Position numbers and translations under genes: made by a program. This document shows, in pieces, positions 15,771-24,453 of a stretch of DNA of 64,000 nt (position 1 is the first letter of the stretch; each line of letters opens with the position of its first letter). The stretch is from CAVPUA01 sp963828015. Its GTDB lineage: Bacteria; Actinomycetota; Actinomycetes; Mycobacteriales; Jatrophihabitantaceae. Below the pieces are notes generated by a model. It saw only the letters and a program-made list of their open reading frames with translations. It searched no databases and was not told where the DNA came from. The stretch spans positions 186,001 to 250,000 of the forward strand of contig CAWHCD010000006.1 in NCBI GenBank assembly GCA_963828015.1. The letters are read 5' to 3'.

Positions 15771-17195
15771 CTAGATGTTGTAGTACAGGTCGAACTCATA
15801 CGGGTGCGGGCGCAGCCGGACCGGGTCGACCTCGTTCACGCGCTTGTAGTTGATCCAGGTGGCGATGAGGTCCTCGGTGAAGACGCCGCCCTCGAGCAGG
15901 TAGTCATGGTCGTTCTCGAGTTCGACCAGGACCTCGGCCAGCGACCCCGGCACCTGCGGGATGGCCGCCGCCTCGTCCGGGGGGAGCTCGTACAGGTCCT
16001 TGTCGATCGGGGTCGGCGGCTCGATCTTGTTCTTGATGCCGTCGATTCCGGCCATCAACATCGCGGAAAAAGCCAGGTAGGGGTTGGCCGAAGGGTCGGG
16101 CACCCGGTACTCGATGCGCTTGGCCTTCGGGCTTGTGCCGGTGATGGGCACCCGGATGCAGGCCGAGCGGTTGCCGGCCGAGTAGACCAGGTTGACCGGT
16201 GCCTCGTACCCGGGCACCAGCCGGTGATAGGAGTTCACGGTCGGGTTGGTGAACGCCAGGGCGGACTTGGCGTGGCGCAGCAGCCCACCGACGTACCAGC
16301 GCGCGATATCGGAGAGGCCGGCGTAACCGAGTTCGTCGTAGAACAGCGGTTCGCCGTCCTTCCACAACGACTGGTGGCAGTGCATGCCCGAGCCGTTGTC
16401 ACCGAAGAGCGGCTTGGGCATGAACGTGGCCGACTTGCCGTTGCGCCAGGCGACATTCTTGACGATGTACTTGAACAGCAGGATCTGGTCGGCGGCGTGG
16501 GTCAACGTGTCGAACTGGTAGTTGATCTCGGCTTGGCCGCCCGTGCCGACCTCGTGGTGGGCCCGCTCGAGCTTGAGGCCGGCGTTCATCAGCTCGGTGC
16601 TGATCTCATCGCGCAGGTCGGCGTGGTGGTCGTAGGGGCTGACCGGGAAGTAGCCGCCCTTCACCGTCGTCTTGTAGCCCAGGTTGCCCCCGGACTCCTC
16701 GCGGCCGGTGTTCCAGGCGCCTTCCTCGGAGTCGACGAAGTACATGCCGCCGTTCATCTTCGACTCGTAGCGCACCTCGTCGAAGATGTAGAACTCGGCC
16801 TCGGGGCCGAAGTAGACGGTGTCAGCGATGCCGGTCGTCTTCAGATACGCCTCGGCCTTGTTGGCCACCTGCCGCGGGTCACGGTCATAAACCTCGCCGG
16901 TGCGGGGCTCGACGATGGAGTGGTTGATGTTGAGGGTCTTGGCCTTGCGGAACGGGTCGAGATAGGCGGTGGCCGGATCCGGGATCAACTTGAGGTCGGA
17001 CTTGTGGATCGCGGCGAAGCCCCGAATGGAGGATCCGTCGAACATCTGGCCCTCGGTGAAGGAGGTCTCGTTGAAGTTCGACGCCGGCACGTTGAAATGC
17101 TGTTGGACGCCGGGCAGATCGGTGAATCGGATGTCGATGAACTCGACGTTCTCGGCCTTGATGTAGTTCAGGACCTCTTCGGCGTTTGCGAACAT
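15771..17195 (-). CDS. glnA: Type I glutamine synthetase
   Basis: The main ammonia-assimilating enzyme (glutamate + NH3 + ATP to glutamine), 474 residues, acting as a dodecamer. Motifs seen: FDGSSIRGF, the metal-binding YFGPEAEFYIFD, NGSGMHCHQSLW and NRSACIRVP. The adenylylation site KDLYELPPDE places Tyr402 as the target of the GlnE encoded at 6695-9667. The ATG start is preceded by GGAGG with five-base spacing. No clear GlnR box was identified upstream. Two glutamine synthetases and glnE within 15 kb match the mycobacterial arrangement. Confidence 0.97.
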   Translation of the reverse strand: MFANAEEVLNYIKAENVEFIDIRFTDLPGVQQHFNVPASNFNETSFTEGQMFDGSSIRGFAAIHKSDLKLIPDPATAYLDPFRKAKTLNINHSIVEPRTGEVYDRDPRQVANKAEAYLKTTGIADTVYFGPEAEFYIFDEVRYESKMNGGMYFVDSEEGAWNTGREESGGNLGYKTTVKGGYFPVSPYDHHADLRDEISTELMNAGLKLERAHHEVGTGGQAEINYQFDTLTHAADQILLFKYIVKNVAWRNGKSATFMPKPLFGDNGSGMHCHQSLWKDGEPLFYDELGYAGLSDIARWYVGGLLRHAKSALAFTNPTVNSYHRLVPGYEAPVNLVYSAGNRSACIRVPITGTSPKAKRIEYRVPDPSANPYLAFSAMLMAGIDGIKNKIEPPTPIDKDLYELPPDEAAAIPQVPGSLAEVLVELENDHDYLLEGGVFTEDLIATWINYKRVNEVDPVRLRPHPYEFDLYYNI

Positions 17196-17297
17196 CCGTC
17201 CTCCGATAACTCGGGGCCTGCGACTGGCACGGGCCCTACAACAGTGACTATGAACTCAGTTCGCCCGAGCCTATCCCGCCAGTTGACGCGAAGTTGC

Positions 17298-17744
17298 TCA
17301 GGCCCGGACAACTGCCGTCCCGGCGACTCGATCGTGCAGTCCGCGGCGGTCTCGATCGGTGATCACCGCCGGCACAATGAGCACGAGTAGCAGCAGGCGG
17401 ATGAAGGCCCGCCACGGATCGACGGCGACGTTGCGGGGGACCCGAACGAGTCGCACGCCGGTGAGGTACATGCCCAGCGTGCGTCCGGTGAGCACCGGGC
17501 CGGCGACGTAGTCCACCGCCAAGGGGATGAGGCTCCAGTTCTGTGGCAGCGCGTCGGTGCCCGAATGGTGCCCGATGAGGGCGACGAACAGGGCTGCGAC
17601 CAGCCCGGCGGCCAGGCAGTCGACCAGGAAGGCGGCGATACGCGGGCCGTACTCGGCGATCGAGCCGGGCCCGTCTGCGGGCAGACCCAGTCGCTCGCCG
17701 CGGTAGGCCTGCTCGCCGTGATCAGAACGGGGCAGCGCGCTCAC
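17298..17744 (-). CDS. RDD family membrane protein
   Basis: A 148-residue protein with the RDD domain: EYGPRIAAFLVDCLAAGLVAALF in the first helix (Arg and Asp), a second helix near 70, and GRTLGMYLTGVRLV, ending DRRGLHDRVAGTAVV. Three hydrophobic segments are visible. RDD proteins are of poorly defined function, possibly in ion transport. The GTG start overlaps the stop codon of the preceding DUF4191 gene (GTGA), so the two are translationally coupled, as in mycobacteria where they adjoin glnA1. Confidence 0.88.
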   Translation of the reverse strand: MSALPRSDHGEQAYRGERLGLPADGPGSIAEYGPRIAAFLVDCLAAGLVAALFVALIGHHSGTDALPQNWSLIPLAVDYVAGPVLTGRTLGMYLTGVRLVRVPRNVAVDPWRAFIRLLLLVLIVPAVITDRDRRGLHDRVAGTAVVRA

Positions 17745-18499
17745 GAGCGGCGGCGAACCGCCCGCTGGACGTTGCGGGTCTTGGCTCCGGCCGGCATCGG
17801 ACCCTGCGGTAGCGGGGCCCGACGGACGCCCAAGGCGGCGAGACGCTTTTCGAGCGCGGCGACCTCGGACTTGTCCAGGTTGCGCGGCAGTTTGGTGATG
17901 GTGGTGCTGAGTTTGCGCAGCGGCAGGGTGCCGTCCTCGGTGCCGACCACGAAGTCATAGATCGGCGTTTCGCCGGCCACGCGCGCGATCTTCTTCTTCT
18001 CCTGGGCGATGAGAACGCGCACCCGTGGCGGCGAACCCTCGCCGACCAGGACGACGCCCGGACGGCCGATGACTCGATGCACCAGGTCCATCTGGGCGTT
18101 GGCCGCGATGGCTTCCTCGGTGCGCCAGTCGCCGCGCAAGCGGTTCTGCAGCACCCACTGGGCCGCGCCGAGTTGGCCTTCGGCCTTGGCGAAGGTCATC
18201 CGCTGCACCCGCTGGCTGAACAGCGCCATCATCGCGACGGCCATGCCGATGAGCGTCATGGGGATCGCGATGTAGAGCTTGTGCGTGACCAGGTAGGTGA
18301 CGGCGAATACGGCCGCACCGGCCACGACGCCGGCCAGGACCAGATACGGGATGAACCGAGGGTCTTCCTGCCGGGTGAGCTTGAACGCCCCCCAGAAATC
18401 GTTCCAGCCCTCGCGTCGCTTTTGCCGGCCGGCTGCCCGCGCCAGCTTCTTCTGTTCGCGCGTGGGTTTCGGGGGCTTACCCGTTGCTGCCTTGGCCAT
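17741..18499 (-). CDS. DUF4191 two-helix membrane protein
   Basis: A 252-residue actinobacterial membrane protein. The basic N-terminal tail (KPTREQKKLARAAGRQKRREG) precedes two membrane helices at about 52-72 and 77-97 and a soluble C-terminal domain ending in a basic tail. It corresponds in family and position to the Rv2219 protein between lipA and glnA1 in M. tuberculosis; function unknown. The ATG at 18499 is supported by a TATCCT box seven bases upstream and by the family N-terminus. The frame runs back into lipA only because lipA carries a frameshift; the fused 566-codon reading is an artefact. Confidence 0.88.
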   Translation of the reverse strand: MAKAATGKPPKPTREQKKLARAAGRQKRREGWNDFWGAFKLTRQEDPRFIPYLVLAGVVAGAAVFAVTYLVTHKLYIAIPMTLIGMAVAMMALFSQRVQRMTFAKAEGQLGAAQWVLQNRLRGDWRTEEAIAANAQMDLVHRVIGRPGVVLVGEGSPPRVRVLIAQEKKKIARVAGETPIYDFVVGTEDGTLPLRKLSTTITKLPRNLDKSEVAALEKRLAALGVRRAPLPQGPMPAGAKTRNVQRAVRRRS

Positions 18500-18506
18500 A
18501 GCGCCC

Positions 18507-18512
18507 AGGATA
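18507..18512 (-). promoter_or_regulatory. -10 box of leaderless DUF4191 gene
   Basis: TATCCT on the minus strand ends seven bases before the ATG at 18499, in the 26-base gap after lipA. Confidence 0.45.
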
Positions 18513-18525
18513 CGGTGCCGGGGAA

Positions 18526-19441
18526 CTAGCCCCGCGCCGTGATGGCCTGCTGATACAGCCGGCCGGCCCGGTAGGACGAACGCACCAACGGCCCACTCAG
18601 CACGCCGGCGAAGCCGATGTCCTCGGCCTCCTCGCGCAGCTCGACGAACTCGTCGGGCTTGACCCACCGCTGCGACCGGGTGGTGCCGGGGCGAGGGCCG
18701 CAGGTACTGCGTGATGGTGATCAACTCACAACCCGCGTCGTGCAGATCGGTCAGCGCCTGGCTGATCTCGGCCCGCTCCTCGCCCAGTCCGAGGATCAGG
18801 TTGGACTTGGTGACCAGGCCCTGAGCCCGCGCGGCCCGGATGACGTCGAGCGAGCGCTCGTAGCGGAAGCCGGGGCGGATGGTCTTGAAGATCCGCGGCA
18901 CGGTCTCGACGTTGTGCGCGAACACCTCGGGCCGGGAGGCGAAGACTTCGCTCAGTTGCTCGGCCACCGCGTTGAAATCGGGCGCGAGCAGTTCGACGCC
19001 GGTGCCCGGATTGAGCTCGTGAATGCGTCGCACCGTCTCGGCGTACAGCCAGGCCCCGCCGTCGGCGAGGTCGTCGCGGGCCACGCCGGTGACCGTGGCG
19101 TAACGCAGCCCCATTGCCTGAACGCTCTCGGCCACCCGTCGCGGTTCGTCGCGGTCCAGGGCCAGCGGCTTGCCGGTGTCGATCTGGCAGAAGTCACAGC
19201 GCCGGGTGCACTGGTCGCCGCCGATCAGGAATGTGGCCTCGCGGTCTTCCCAGCATTCGTAGATGTTCGGGCACCCGGCCTCTTGGCACACCGTGTGCAG
19301 GCCTTCGCGTTTCACCAGCGCGTGCAGCTCGGTGTATTCGGGCCCCATCCTGGCCCGCGTCTTGATCCACTCGGGCTTGCGTTCGATCGGCGTCGTCGCG
19401 TTGCGGGCTTCGATGCGCAGCATCTTGCGGGCTGTCGTCAC
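18526..19441 (-). pseudogene. lipA: Lipoyl synthase, with one frameshift near the C-terminus
   Basis: Radical-SAM enzyme inserting two sulfurs into octanoyl groups on lipoyl domains. Both Fe-S clusters are visible: Cys52, Cys57 and Cys63 for the auxiliary cluster and CTRRCDFC (Cys78, 82, 85) for the SAM cluster. After YLRPSPRHHP the frame is lost. Dropping one base at about 18671-18673 (coding strand GGTCGCAGCGGTGG for expected GGTCGAGCGGTGG) restores RWVKPDEFVELREEAEDIG through RSSYRAG, with its conserved Ser, to a stop at 18526, giving 304 residues. LipA is normally essential in this lipB-lipA pathway, so a base-calling error is the likely cause. The GTG start has TACGCT six bases upstream. 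Confidence 0.88.
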
Positions 19442-19447
19442 CTGTCG

Positions 19448-19453
19448 AGCGTA
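19448..19453 (-). promoter_or_regulatory. -10 box of leaderless lipA
   Basis: TACGCT on the minus strand is followed by six bases and the GTG at 19441, supporting that start and a leaderless transcript. Confidence 0.5.
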
Positions 19454-19466
19454 CGCGCGCGGGTAG

Positions 19467-19802
19467 TCAGACCGTGGCCAGCAGGGCGTGCGCGGCCAGC
19501 AGGCACAGGCCCAGCAGGATCAGCGCGGCGACGACCAGCCCGACCCGTCGGCGCCAGCCCACAGCGTCCTGGGCCAGCACCGTTCCCGCACTGACGACCA
19601 GCACGACCGCGATGATGATCAGCACCCCCAATGCCGTGCCACTGGATCGGCAGGCCAGGGCGTTGTCGTTCGCGGCGCACCCATACCGCGCGCCGACGCT
19701 CAAGATCGCGTAGAAACCGACCCCGAGCCCGGCCAGCCAGAGCACGGCTACGGCACTCAGGCGGGCCAGGCGCCCACCGGGGGAGCGGGTGTGCCGAGCC
19801 AT
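19467..19802 (-). CDS. Three-helix membrane protein of unknown function
   Basis: A 111-residue protein with hydrophobic segments at about 17-35, 58-78 and 86-107 and a cysteine pair (GCAANDNALAC) in the first external loop. No family is recognised. It starts ten bases after the lipB stop and ends 25 bases before lipA, so it probably shares the lipB transcript, although lipA has its own -10 box. A nearby upstream in-frame start would place its N-terminus inside lipB; the ATG at 19802 avoids this. Confidence 0.65.
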   Translation of the reverse strand: MARHTRSPGGRLARLSAVAVLWLAGLGVGFYAILSVGARYGCAANDNALACRSSGTALGVLIIIAVVLVVSAGTVLAQDAVGWRRRVGLVVAALILLGLCLLAAHALLATV

Positions 19803-19812
19803 CGCCCGGCCC

Positions 19813-20460
19813 TCAGCGATCGGCGGCAAGCGCCAACTCGAGCAGGGTGGGCAGGTGGGCCTCGACGATGGGCTGGATCTCGGCGACGGTGACGTCGCGG
19901 CCCAGCTCGGCCGACAGCGAGGTCACGCCGGCATCGGTGATGCCGCAGGGGATCATGTTGGAGAACGCGCTGAGGTCGGGATTGGCGTTGATCGCGAAGC
20001 CGTGCAGCGTGACGCCCTTGGCGACCCGGACCCCGATGGCGGCCACCTTGCGGGCCGGGCGAAGGGCATCGGCGGGCAGCCAGGCCCCGCTTCGGCCCTC
20101 GACCCGAACCGCCTCGACCCCCACTTCGGCGCAGACGTCGATGAGCAGGGTCTCGAGCCGGCGCACGTAGGCCACGACGTCGATCGGGTCATGGAGGGCC
20201 AGGATCGGGTAGCCCACGAGCTGCCCAGGGCCGTGCCAGGTGATCTTTCCACCGCGGTCGACGTCGATGACCGGCGTGCCGTCGAACGGTCGCTCTTCGG
20301 GTCGGGTGCGCTTGCCGGCGGTGTAGACCGGTGGATGTTCGAGCAATAGCACGGTGTCGGGGATCGTGTCCTCGACCCGGGCCGCGTGCAGGTCGCGCTG
20401 GGTCTTCCAGGCCTGTTCGTAGGGCACCAGTCCGGCGCGCAACACCCGAAGTTCGGACAT
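19813..20460 (-). CDS. lipB: Octanoyl-[ACP]:protein octanoyltransferase
   Basis: Transfers octanoate from acyl carrier protein to lipoyl domains, the step before LipA. The 215-residue protein shows the cofactor-transferase fold: LLLEHPPVYTAGKR, GGKITWHGPGQLVGYPI, ARKVAAIGVRV with Lys138 and NMIPCGITDAGVTSL with the nucleophile Cys172. The ATG at 20460 begins MSELRVLRAG and has TACGCT six bases upstream. The lipoylated target E2 is encoded at 22902. The promoter region is shared with the divergent pseudokinase and contains the palindrome TTGTCCACAA. Confidence 0.95.
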   Translation of the reverse strand: MSELRVLRAGLVPYEQAWKTQRDLHAARVEDTIPDTVLLLEHPPVYTAGKRTRPEERPFDGTPVIDVDRGGKITWHGPGQLVGYPILALHDPIDVVAYVRRLETLLIDVCAEVGVEAVRVEGRSGAWLPADALRPARKVAAIGVRVAKGVTLHGFAINANPDLSAFSNMIPCGITDAGVTSLSAELGRDVTVAEIQPIVEAHLPTLLELALAADR

Positions 20461-20466
20461 CTGCCC

Positions 20467-20472
20467 AGCGTA
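20467..20472 (-). promoter_or_regulatory. -10 box of leaderless lipB
   Basis: TACGCT on the minus strand, then six bases, then ATG at 20460. The opposite-facing box for the kinase-like gene is 50 bases away. Confidence 0.5.
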
Positions 20473-20521
20473 CGCGGCAAGGGTTGTGGACAACTTTGGG
20501 CAGGATCAGTGGGTTTGGGCC

Positions 20522-20527
20522 TAACGT
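20522..20527 (+). promoter_or_regulatory. -10 box of leaderless kinase-like gene
   Basis: TAACGT ends six bases before the ATG at 20534. Confidence 0.5.
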
Positions 20528-20533
20528 CGGTAC

Positions 20534-22018
20534 ATGACCTGGAGGATCTCGGGCTACGTCGCCGAACAGTTGATCGGCTACGGCGAGTCCAGTGAGGTGT
20601 GGCGGGGGCGGGCGATCCGTACTGGCGCGCCGGTGGCACTGAAGAAGGTGCTCGCCCCCGACCCTGAGCAGCGTCAGGCGGCGCGGGCCGAGGCGGCAGT
20701 GCTCGCCAACCTCGACCACGCCAACCTGATCCGCATCCACGAGGTGATTGCGACCAGGGACGCGATCGTGCTGGTACTCGATCTGGCCGACGCCGGGTCG
20801 GTACGGGACCTGCTGCAGGCGCGCGGGCAGTTGGCGCCGGGAGAGGTGGCCACCCTGATCTCGGTCGCCGGAGCAGCGCTGGCCTACGCGCACGGACGCC
20901 GGGTCGTCCACGGCAATGTCAGTGCCGGCAATGTGCTGCTCACCTCGTTCGGGTTGGCGCTGCTCACCGACTTCGGCGCCGCTCGACTGGCCGGCACCGA
21001 CGCGCCCGGTCGGGCCACCGCGGCCTACCTGTGCCCGGAGATCGCGGCCGGCGGGCTGGCCCACACCTCCGGTGACGTCTTCTCCCTGGCCGCGGTGGCA
21101 TTCCACGCGCTCACGGGCACGCCGGTGTGGGGTGCGGGGTCGACGCCCGAACTGCTCGCCCGGGCTCGCAGTGCTCAGCCGGCCGACCTGGCGCAGCGAC
21201 TTGCCGACGTGCCGCCGGAACTGGCCACGGTCCTGCTGTCGGCGCTGGATCGCGAGGCCCATCGCCGCCCCAGCGCGGCCGAGTTCGCGCTCGACGTGCG
21301 GCTGAGCGTCCCGCTCGTCCCGATCGACGTACGGGCCGGCCGTCCGCGTCCCGAGCCGCTTCCGCCAGCCGGTGGGCGGCATCGGCGCGCTGCCGTGCCC
21401 ACTCCCGCGATCAGCCCCGCGCCCGGACGGCCACGGTTCGAGCGCCCGCTGCCGACTGCGCCCGATCGGGGTCTGCTGACGCACGGGGTGCGGATCGCGC
21501 TGGCGCCCCCGTCACCGGTTCGCTGGTGGCGCCGGTGGCGGCCGCTCGGCCTGGTCGCCGTCGTCCTGCTGCTGGCCCTGGCCGGCGCGGGAGTGGCCTA
21601 TCGCGCCGGCCCGACCCGTTCGGCCGCTCCGAGGACGGCGACCGATTTCGGCGCGACGCTGACCGCGCTGGACGCGGTCCGCGAAGCCGCCTTCGCCCAG
21701 CGTCGGCCCGAGCTGCTCGCGCAGGTCTACGCCTCGGCCCAGCTGCAGTCGCAGGACGCGGCGCAGATCGCCCGGCTCGTCCCGGCCGGCTGTGGACTGC
21801 TCGGCGTCCAGACGACCTATCGCGACGTGCGGCTGGTTTCGGCCGCGTCGAGCGCGGAGGTGATCGTGCAGGCGTCGGCGCAGCTGGCCCCGTCGCAGCT
21901 GCGCTGTGGTGCGCAACCGAGCGCTCCGACGGCTGGTGTCGCGGCGACGCCGTTGCGGATCGGGCTGGTGCATCGGGGCGGGAACTACCTCATCGACTCG
22001 GTGCGCGCACAGACTTAG
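20534..22018 (+). CDS. Serine/threonine protein kinase-like membrane protein (probable pseudokinase)
   Basis: A 494-residue protein: an N-terminal kinase fold (1-260), a Pro/Arg-rich juxtamembrane stretch, one membrane helix at about 338-356 and an extracellular domain of about 135 residues. Lys37 (VALKK), Glu53 and the DFG motif (146-148) are kept, but the catalytic loop reads HGNVSAGN (126-133), so the proton-accepting Asp is Asn128. The glycine-rich loop IGYGESSEVW is partly conserved. Phosphotransfer is therefore doubtful; a regulatory or ligand-sensing role is inferred. The stop shares TTAG with the converging epimerase-like gene. Confidence 0.85.
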   Translation: MTWRISGYVAEQLIGYGESSEVWRGRAIRTGAPVALKKVLAPDPEQRQAARAEAAVLANLDHANLIRIHEVIATRDAIVLVLDLADAGSVRDLLQARGQLAPGEVATLISVAGAALAYAHGRRVVHGNVSAGNVLLTSFGLALLTDFGAARLAGTDAPGRATAAYLCPEIAAGGLAHTSGDVFSLAAVAFHALTGTPVWGAGSTPELLARARSAQPADLAQRLADVPPELATVLLSALDREAHRRPSAAEFALDVRLSVPLVPIDVRAGRPRPEPLPPAGGRHRRAAVPTPAISPAPGRPRFERPLPTAPDRGLLTHGVRIALAPPSPVRWWRRWRPLGLVAVVLLLALAGAGVAYRAGPTRSAAPRTATDFGATLTALDAVREAAFAQRRPELLAQVYASAQLQSQDAAQIARLVPAGCGLLGVQTTYRDVRLVSAASSAEVIVQASAQLAPSQLRCGAQPSAPTAGVAATPLRIGLVHRGGNYLIDSVRAQT

Positions 22019-22896
22019 AGCGCCGAGCGCAGGGCCGCCTCGAGGTCCTCGTGGGTGAACTGGAAGCCGTGCGCGTCGAGCACCCCGGGCACCACCCGTT
22101 GGCTGGCCAGGGCCTCTTCGGCGAAGTCGCCGAGAGCCACGCGCAGGGCCGCCTTGGGCACCGGCAGCAGAGCCGGACGATGCAGCACGCGGGCCAGCAC
22201 CTGGGTGAACTCGCTATTGGTCACCGGATCGGGGCCGACGAGGTTGACCGGACCTTCGATGGCCGGATTCCGCCAGCAGAACTCGATGGCGGAAACCTCG
22301 TCGGTGAGGGAGATCCAGGGCATATATTGCCGGCCGTTTCCCAGCCGGCCACCGACGCCGAGCGCGAACAGCGGCCGCAGCCGGCCGAGCAGGCCGCCCG
22401 GACCGATCACCAGTCCGGTGCGCAGGTGGACCACGCGTACGCCGGCTGCCCGGGCCGGGTCGGCCGCCGCTTCCCAATCACGGCAGACCTCGGCCAGAAA
22501 GCTGTGACCGCTCGGCGAGGTCTCGTTCACCCGTCGATCGCCGGTATCGCCGTAATAGCCGACGGCCGACGCGCACAGCAGGACCGGCGGAGAGTCCACG
22601 CCGGCCACCGCGTCGGCCAGGGTGGCCACCGGCTCGACTCGGCTGGAGCGGATCGTCTGCCGATAGGTCTCGCTCCAGCGATGATCACCCACACCGGCAC
22701 CGGACAGGCAGATCACCGCATCGGCGCCGATCAGCACCGCCGGATCCAGCTCGCGCCGCTGCGGGTCCCACTGCCGTTCCTCGGGCCCGACCGGCGCGCG
22801 GCGGACCAGGATCGTCAGCTCATGACCCTCGGCGAGCAGGCGCTCGCGCAGCGCTGAGCCGATCAGGCCCGAGGCTCCAGCGAGAACGACCTTCAC
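22015..22896 (-). CDS. TIGR01777-family NAD(P)-binding epimerase-like protein
   Basis: A 293-residue extended-SDR protein of the YfcH/SDR39U1 type. Motifs: VVLAGASGLIGSAL for dinucleotide binding, ICLSGAGVGDHRWSE, SAVGYYGDTGD in the active-site region, VVHLRTGLVIG and the C-terminal DUF1731-like end. The substrate is unknown for the family. The GTG start lies five bases after the stop of the E2 gene, so it is probably the last gene of the lpd-E2 transcript, the same order as Rv2215-Rv2216 in M. tuberculosis. Confidence 0.88.
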   Translation of the reverse strand: MKVVLAGASGLIGSALRERLLAEGHELTILVRRAPVGPEERQWDPQRRELDPAVLIGADAVICLSGAGVGDHRWSETYRQTIRSSRVEPVATLADAVAGVDSPPVLLCASAVGYYGDTGDRRVNETSPSGHSFLAEVCRDWEAAADPARAAGVRVVHLRTGLVIGPGGLLGRLRPLFALGVGGRLGNGRQYMPWISLTDEVSAIEFCWRNPAIEGPVNLVGPDPVTNSEFTQVLARVLHRPALLPVPKAALRVALGDFAEEALASQRVVPGVLDAHGFQFTHEDLEAALRSAL

Positions 22897-22901
22897 TGGT
22901 G

Positions 22902-24410
22902 TTAGGCCAGACCGAGCGCCCGTTCGAAGCGGGCCGCCTCGAGCTGTTCCTTCATGGTGGCCAGGAATCGAGCGGCGTCCGCTCCGTCGACGATGCGGTG
23001 GTCGTAGGACAGCGCCAGGTAGATCATCGACCGAATCGCGATCGTCTCGCCCAGGTTGGGGTCATCGACGACGACCGCCCGCTTGACGACACTCCCGGTG
23101 CCCAGGATGGCGACCTGAGGCTGGTTGATGATCGGCGTGTCGAAGAGGGCGCCCCGGCTGCCGGTGTTGGTGAGGGTGAATGTGCCGCCTGTCACCTCGT
23201 CCGGATTGATCTTGTTGGACCGGGTGCGCTCGGCCAGATCGGCGATCTTGCGGGCGATCCCGGCCAGGTTCAGGTCGCCGGCGTCGTGGATCACCGGGAC
23301 GGCCAGGCCGCGTTCGGTGTCGACGGCGATCGAGAGATTGACGGTGTCGTGATAGGTGACCGTCTTGTCCTCGAGGTTGAGCGAGGAGTTCACGACCGGA
23401 TGGGCCTTGAGCGACTCGATCGCGGCCGCCGCGAAGAAGGGCAGGAAGGTGAGCTTGACGCCTTCGCGCTGTTCGAAGCCGGCCTTGGCCTGCTGGCGCA
23501 GCCGCGCGATCTTGGTGACGTCGACCTCGACCACGGTGGTGAGCTGGGCCGAGACCTGCAGCGACTCGACCATGCGGGCGGCGATCACCTGACGCATCCG
23601 GGTGAGCTTCTCTGTCCGCCCACGCAGCGGGTGGTCGGGCACCGGGGTCGGAGCGCTCGACTCGGCGGGCGCCGGAGCACTCGCAGCCGGGGCACTCGCG
23701 GCGGGAGCGCTCGCGGCGGGAGCGCTGGCCGCGGGAGCAGGGGCGGCCGGGGCGGGTGCCGCGGCGGCCACGCTGGCCGCACGGTTGGCTTCGGCTGCGG
23801 CCAGGACGTCGGACTTTCGAATGCGCGAGCCGATGCCGGTGCCGGTGATGGTGCTCAGATCGACGCCGTGTTCGCTGGCCAGTTTGCGGACCAGCGGGGT
23901 GACGTACGTGGCGGTGGCCTCGTCGTCGTCGGTGGCGTCCACTGATGCCACCGGGGCAGGAGCAGGAGCGGGAGCAGGTGCCGGTGCCGGCGCGGGTGCC
24001 GGTGCGGCCGCCACGGGCGCGGGGGCCGGGGGCGCAGCCGGTGCCGGAGCGGGTGCCGGGGCCGGCGGCGCGGGCGGGGGTGTCGGTGCGGCGGCCACCG
24101 GTTCCGGTGCCGGGGTGGGCTCTGGAGCTGCCGCCGGCTCGGGCTCGGCCGCAGCGGCCGGCTCGGAGCCAGCAGCGTCTCCGATGATCGCCAGCTCGAC
24201 GCCGATGTCGACGGTCTCGTCCTCGGCCACCTTGATGGACAGCAGGATGCCGCCGGCCGGCGACGGGACCTCGGTGTCGACCTTGTCCGTCGACACCTCG
24301 AGCAGTGGTTCGTCGGCCTCGACGCGATCACCCTCGGCTTTGAGCCAGCGGGTGACGGTTCCCTCGGTAACGCTCTCGCCGAGGCGCGGCATGACTACGG
24401 AGACCGGCAT
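22902..24410 (-). CDS. dlaT: Dihydrolipoamide acyltransferase (E2) of a 2-oxoacid dehydrogenase complex
   Basis: E2 core of pyruvate or 2-oxoglutarate dehydrogenase; carries and transfers the acyl group on lipoate. One lipoyl domain (about 1-80, TDKVDTEV, Lys43), a long Ala/Pro-rich linker (80-160), a peripheral-subunit-binding domain (VTPLVRKLASEHGVDL), a second Ala/Pro/Ser linker and the catalytic domain with YDHRIVDGADA (His and Asp). The actinobacterial homologue is often named SucB but acts as pyruvate dehydrogenase E2 in M. tuberculosis. The Shine-Dalgarno GAAGGAG precedes the ATG. It follows lpd in the same direction; linker repeats explain the low-complexity DNA. Confidence 0.94.
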   Translation of the reverse strand: MPVSVVMPRLGESVTEGTVTRWLKAEGDRVEADEPLLEVSTDKVDTEVPSPAGGILLSIKVAEDETVDIGVELAIIGDAAGSEPAAAAEPEPAAAPEPTPAPEPVAAAPTPPPAPPAPAPAPAPAAPPAPAPVAAAPAPAPAPAPAPAPAPAPVASVDATDDDEATATYVTPLVRKLASEHGVDLSTITGTGIGSRIRKSDVLAAAEANRAASVAAAAPAPAAPAPAASAPAASAPAASAPAASAPAPAESSAPTPVPDHPLRGRTEKLTRMRQVIAARMVESLQVSAQLTTVVEVDVTKIARLRQQAKAGFEQREGVKLTFLPFFAAAAIESLKAHPVVNSSLNLEDKTVTYHDTVNLSIAVDTERGLAVPVIHDAGDLNLAGIARKIADLAERTRSNKINPDEVTGGTFTLTNTGSRGALFDTPIINQPQVAILGTGSVVKRAVVVDDPNLGETIAIRSMIYLALSYDHRIVDGADAARFLATMKEQLEAARFERALGLA

Positions 24411-24453
24411 GGGGTTATTTCTCCTTCAAGAGGTGCGGTGGGTGAAGTCTGTA

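Noticed and set aside
15768..17390. A 540-codon plus-strand open frame opposite glnA
   Set aside because: It is the complement of a fully conserved glutamine synthetase and shows no protein family features; long antisense frames are expected at this GC content.
17741..19441. A fused LipA-DUF4191 protein of 566 residues
   Set aside because: The join follows loss of frame after HHPV and the region between has no conserved sequence; removing one base restores normal LipA with its own stop.
23660..24180. Repetitive GC-rich DNA that could be taken for a satellite
   Set aside because: It encodes the Ala/Pro linkers of the E2 protein in frame, a known feature of these enzymes.
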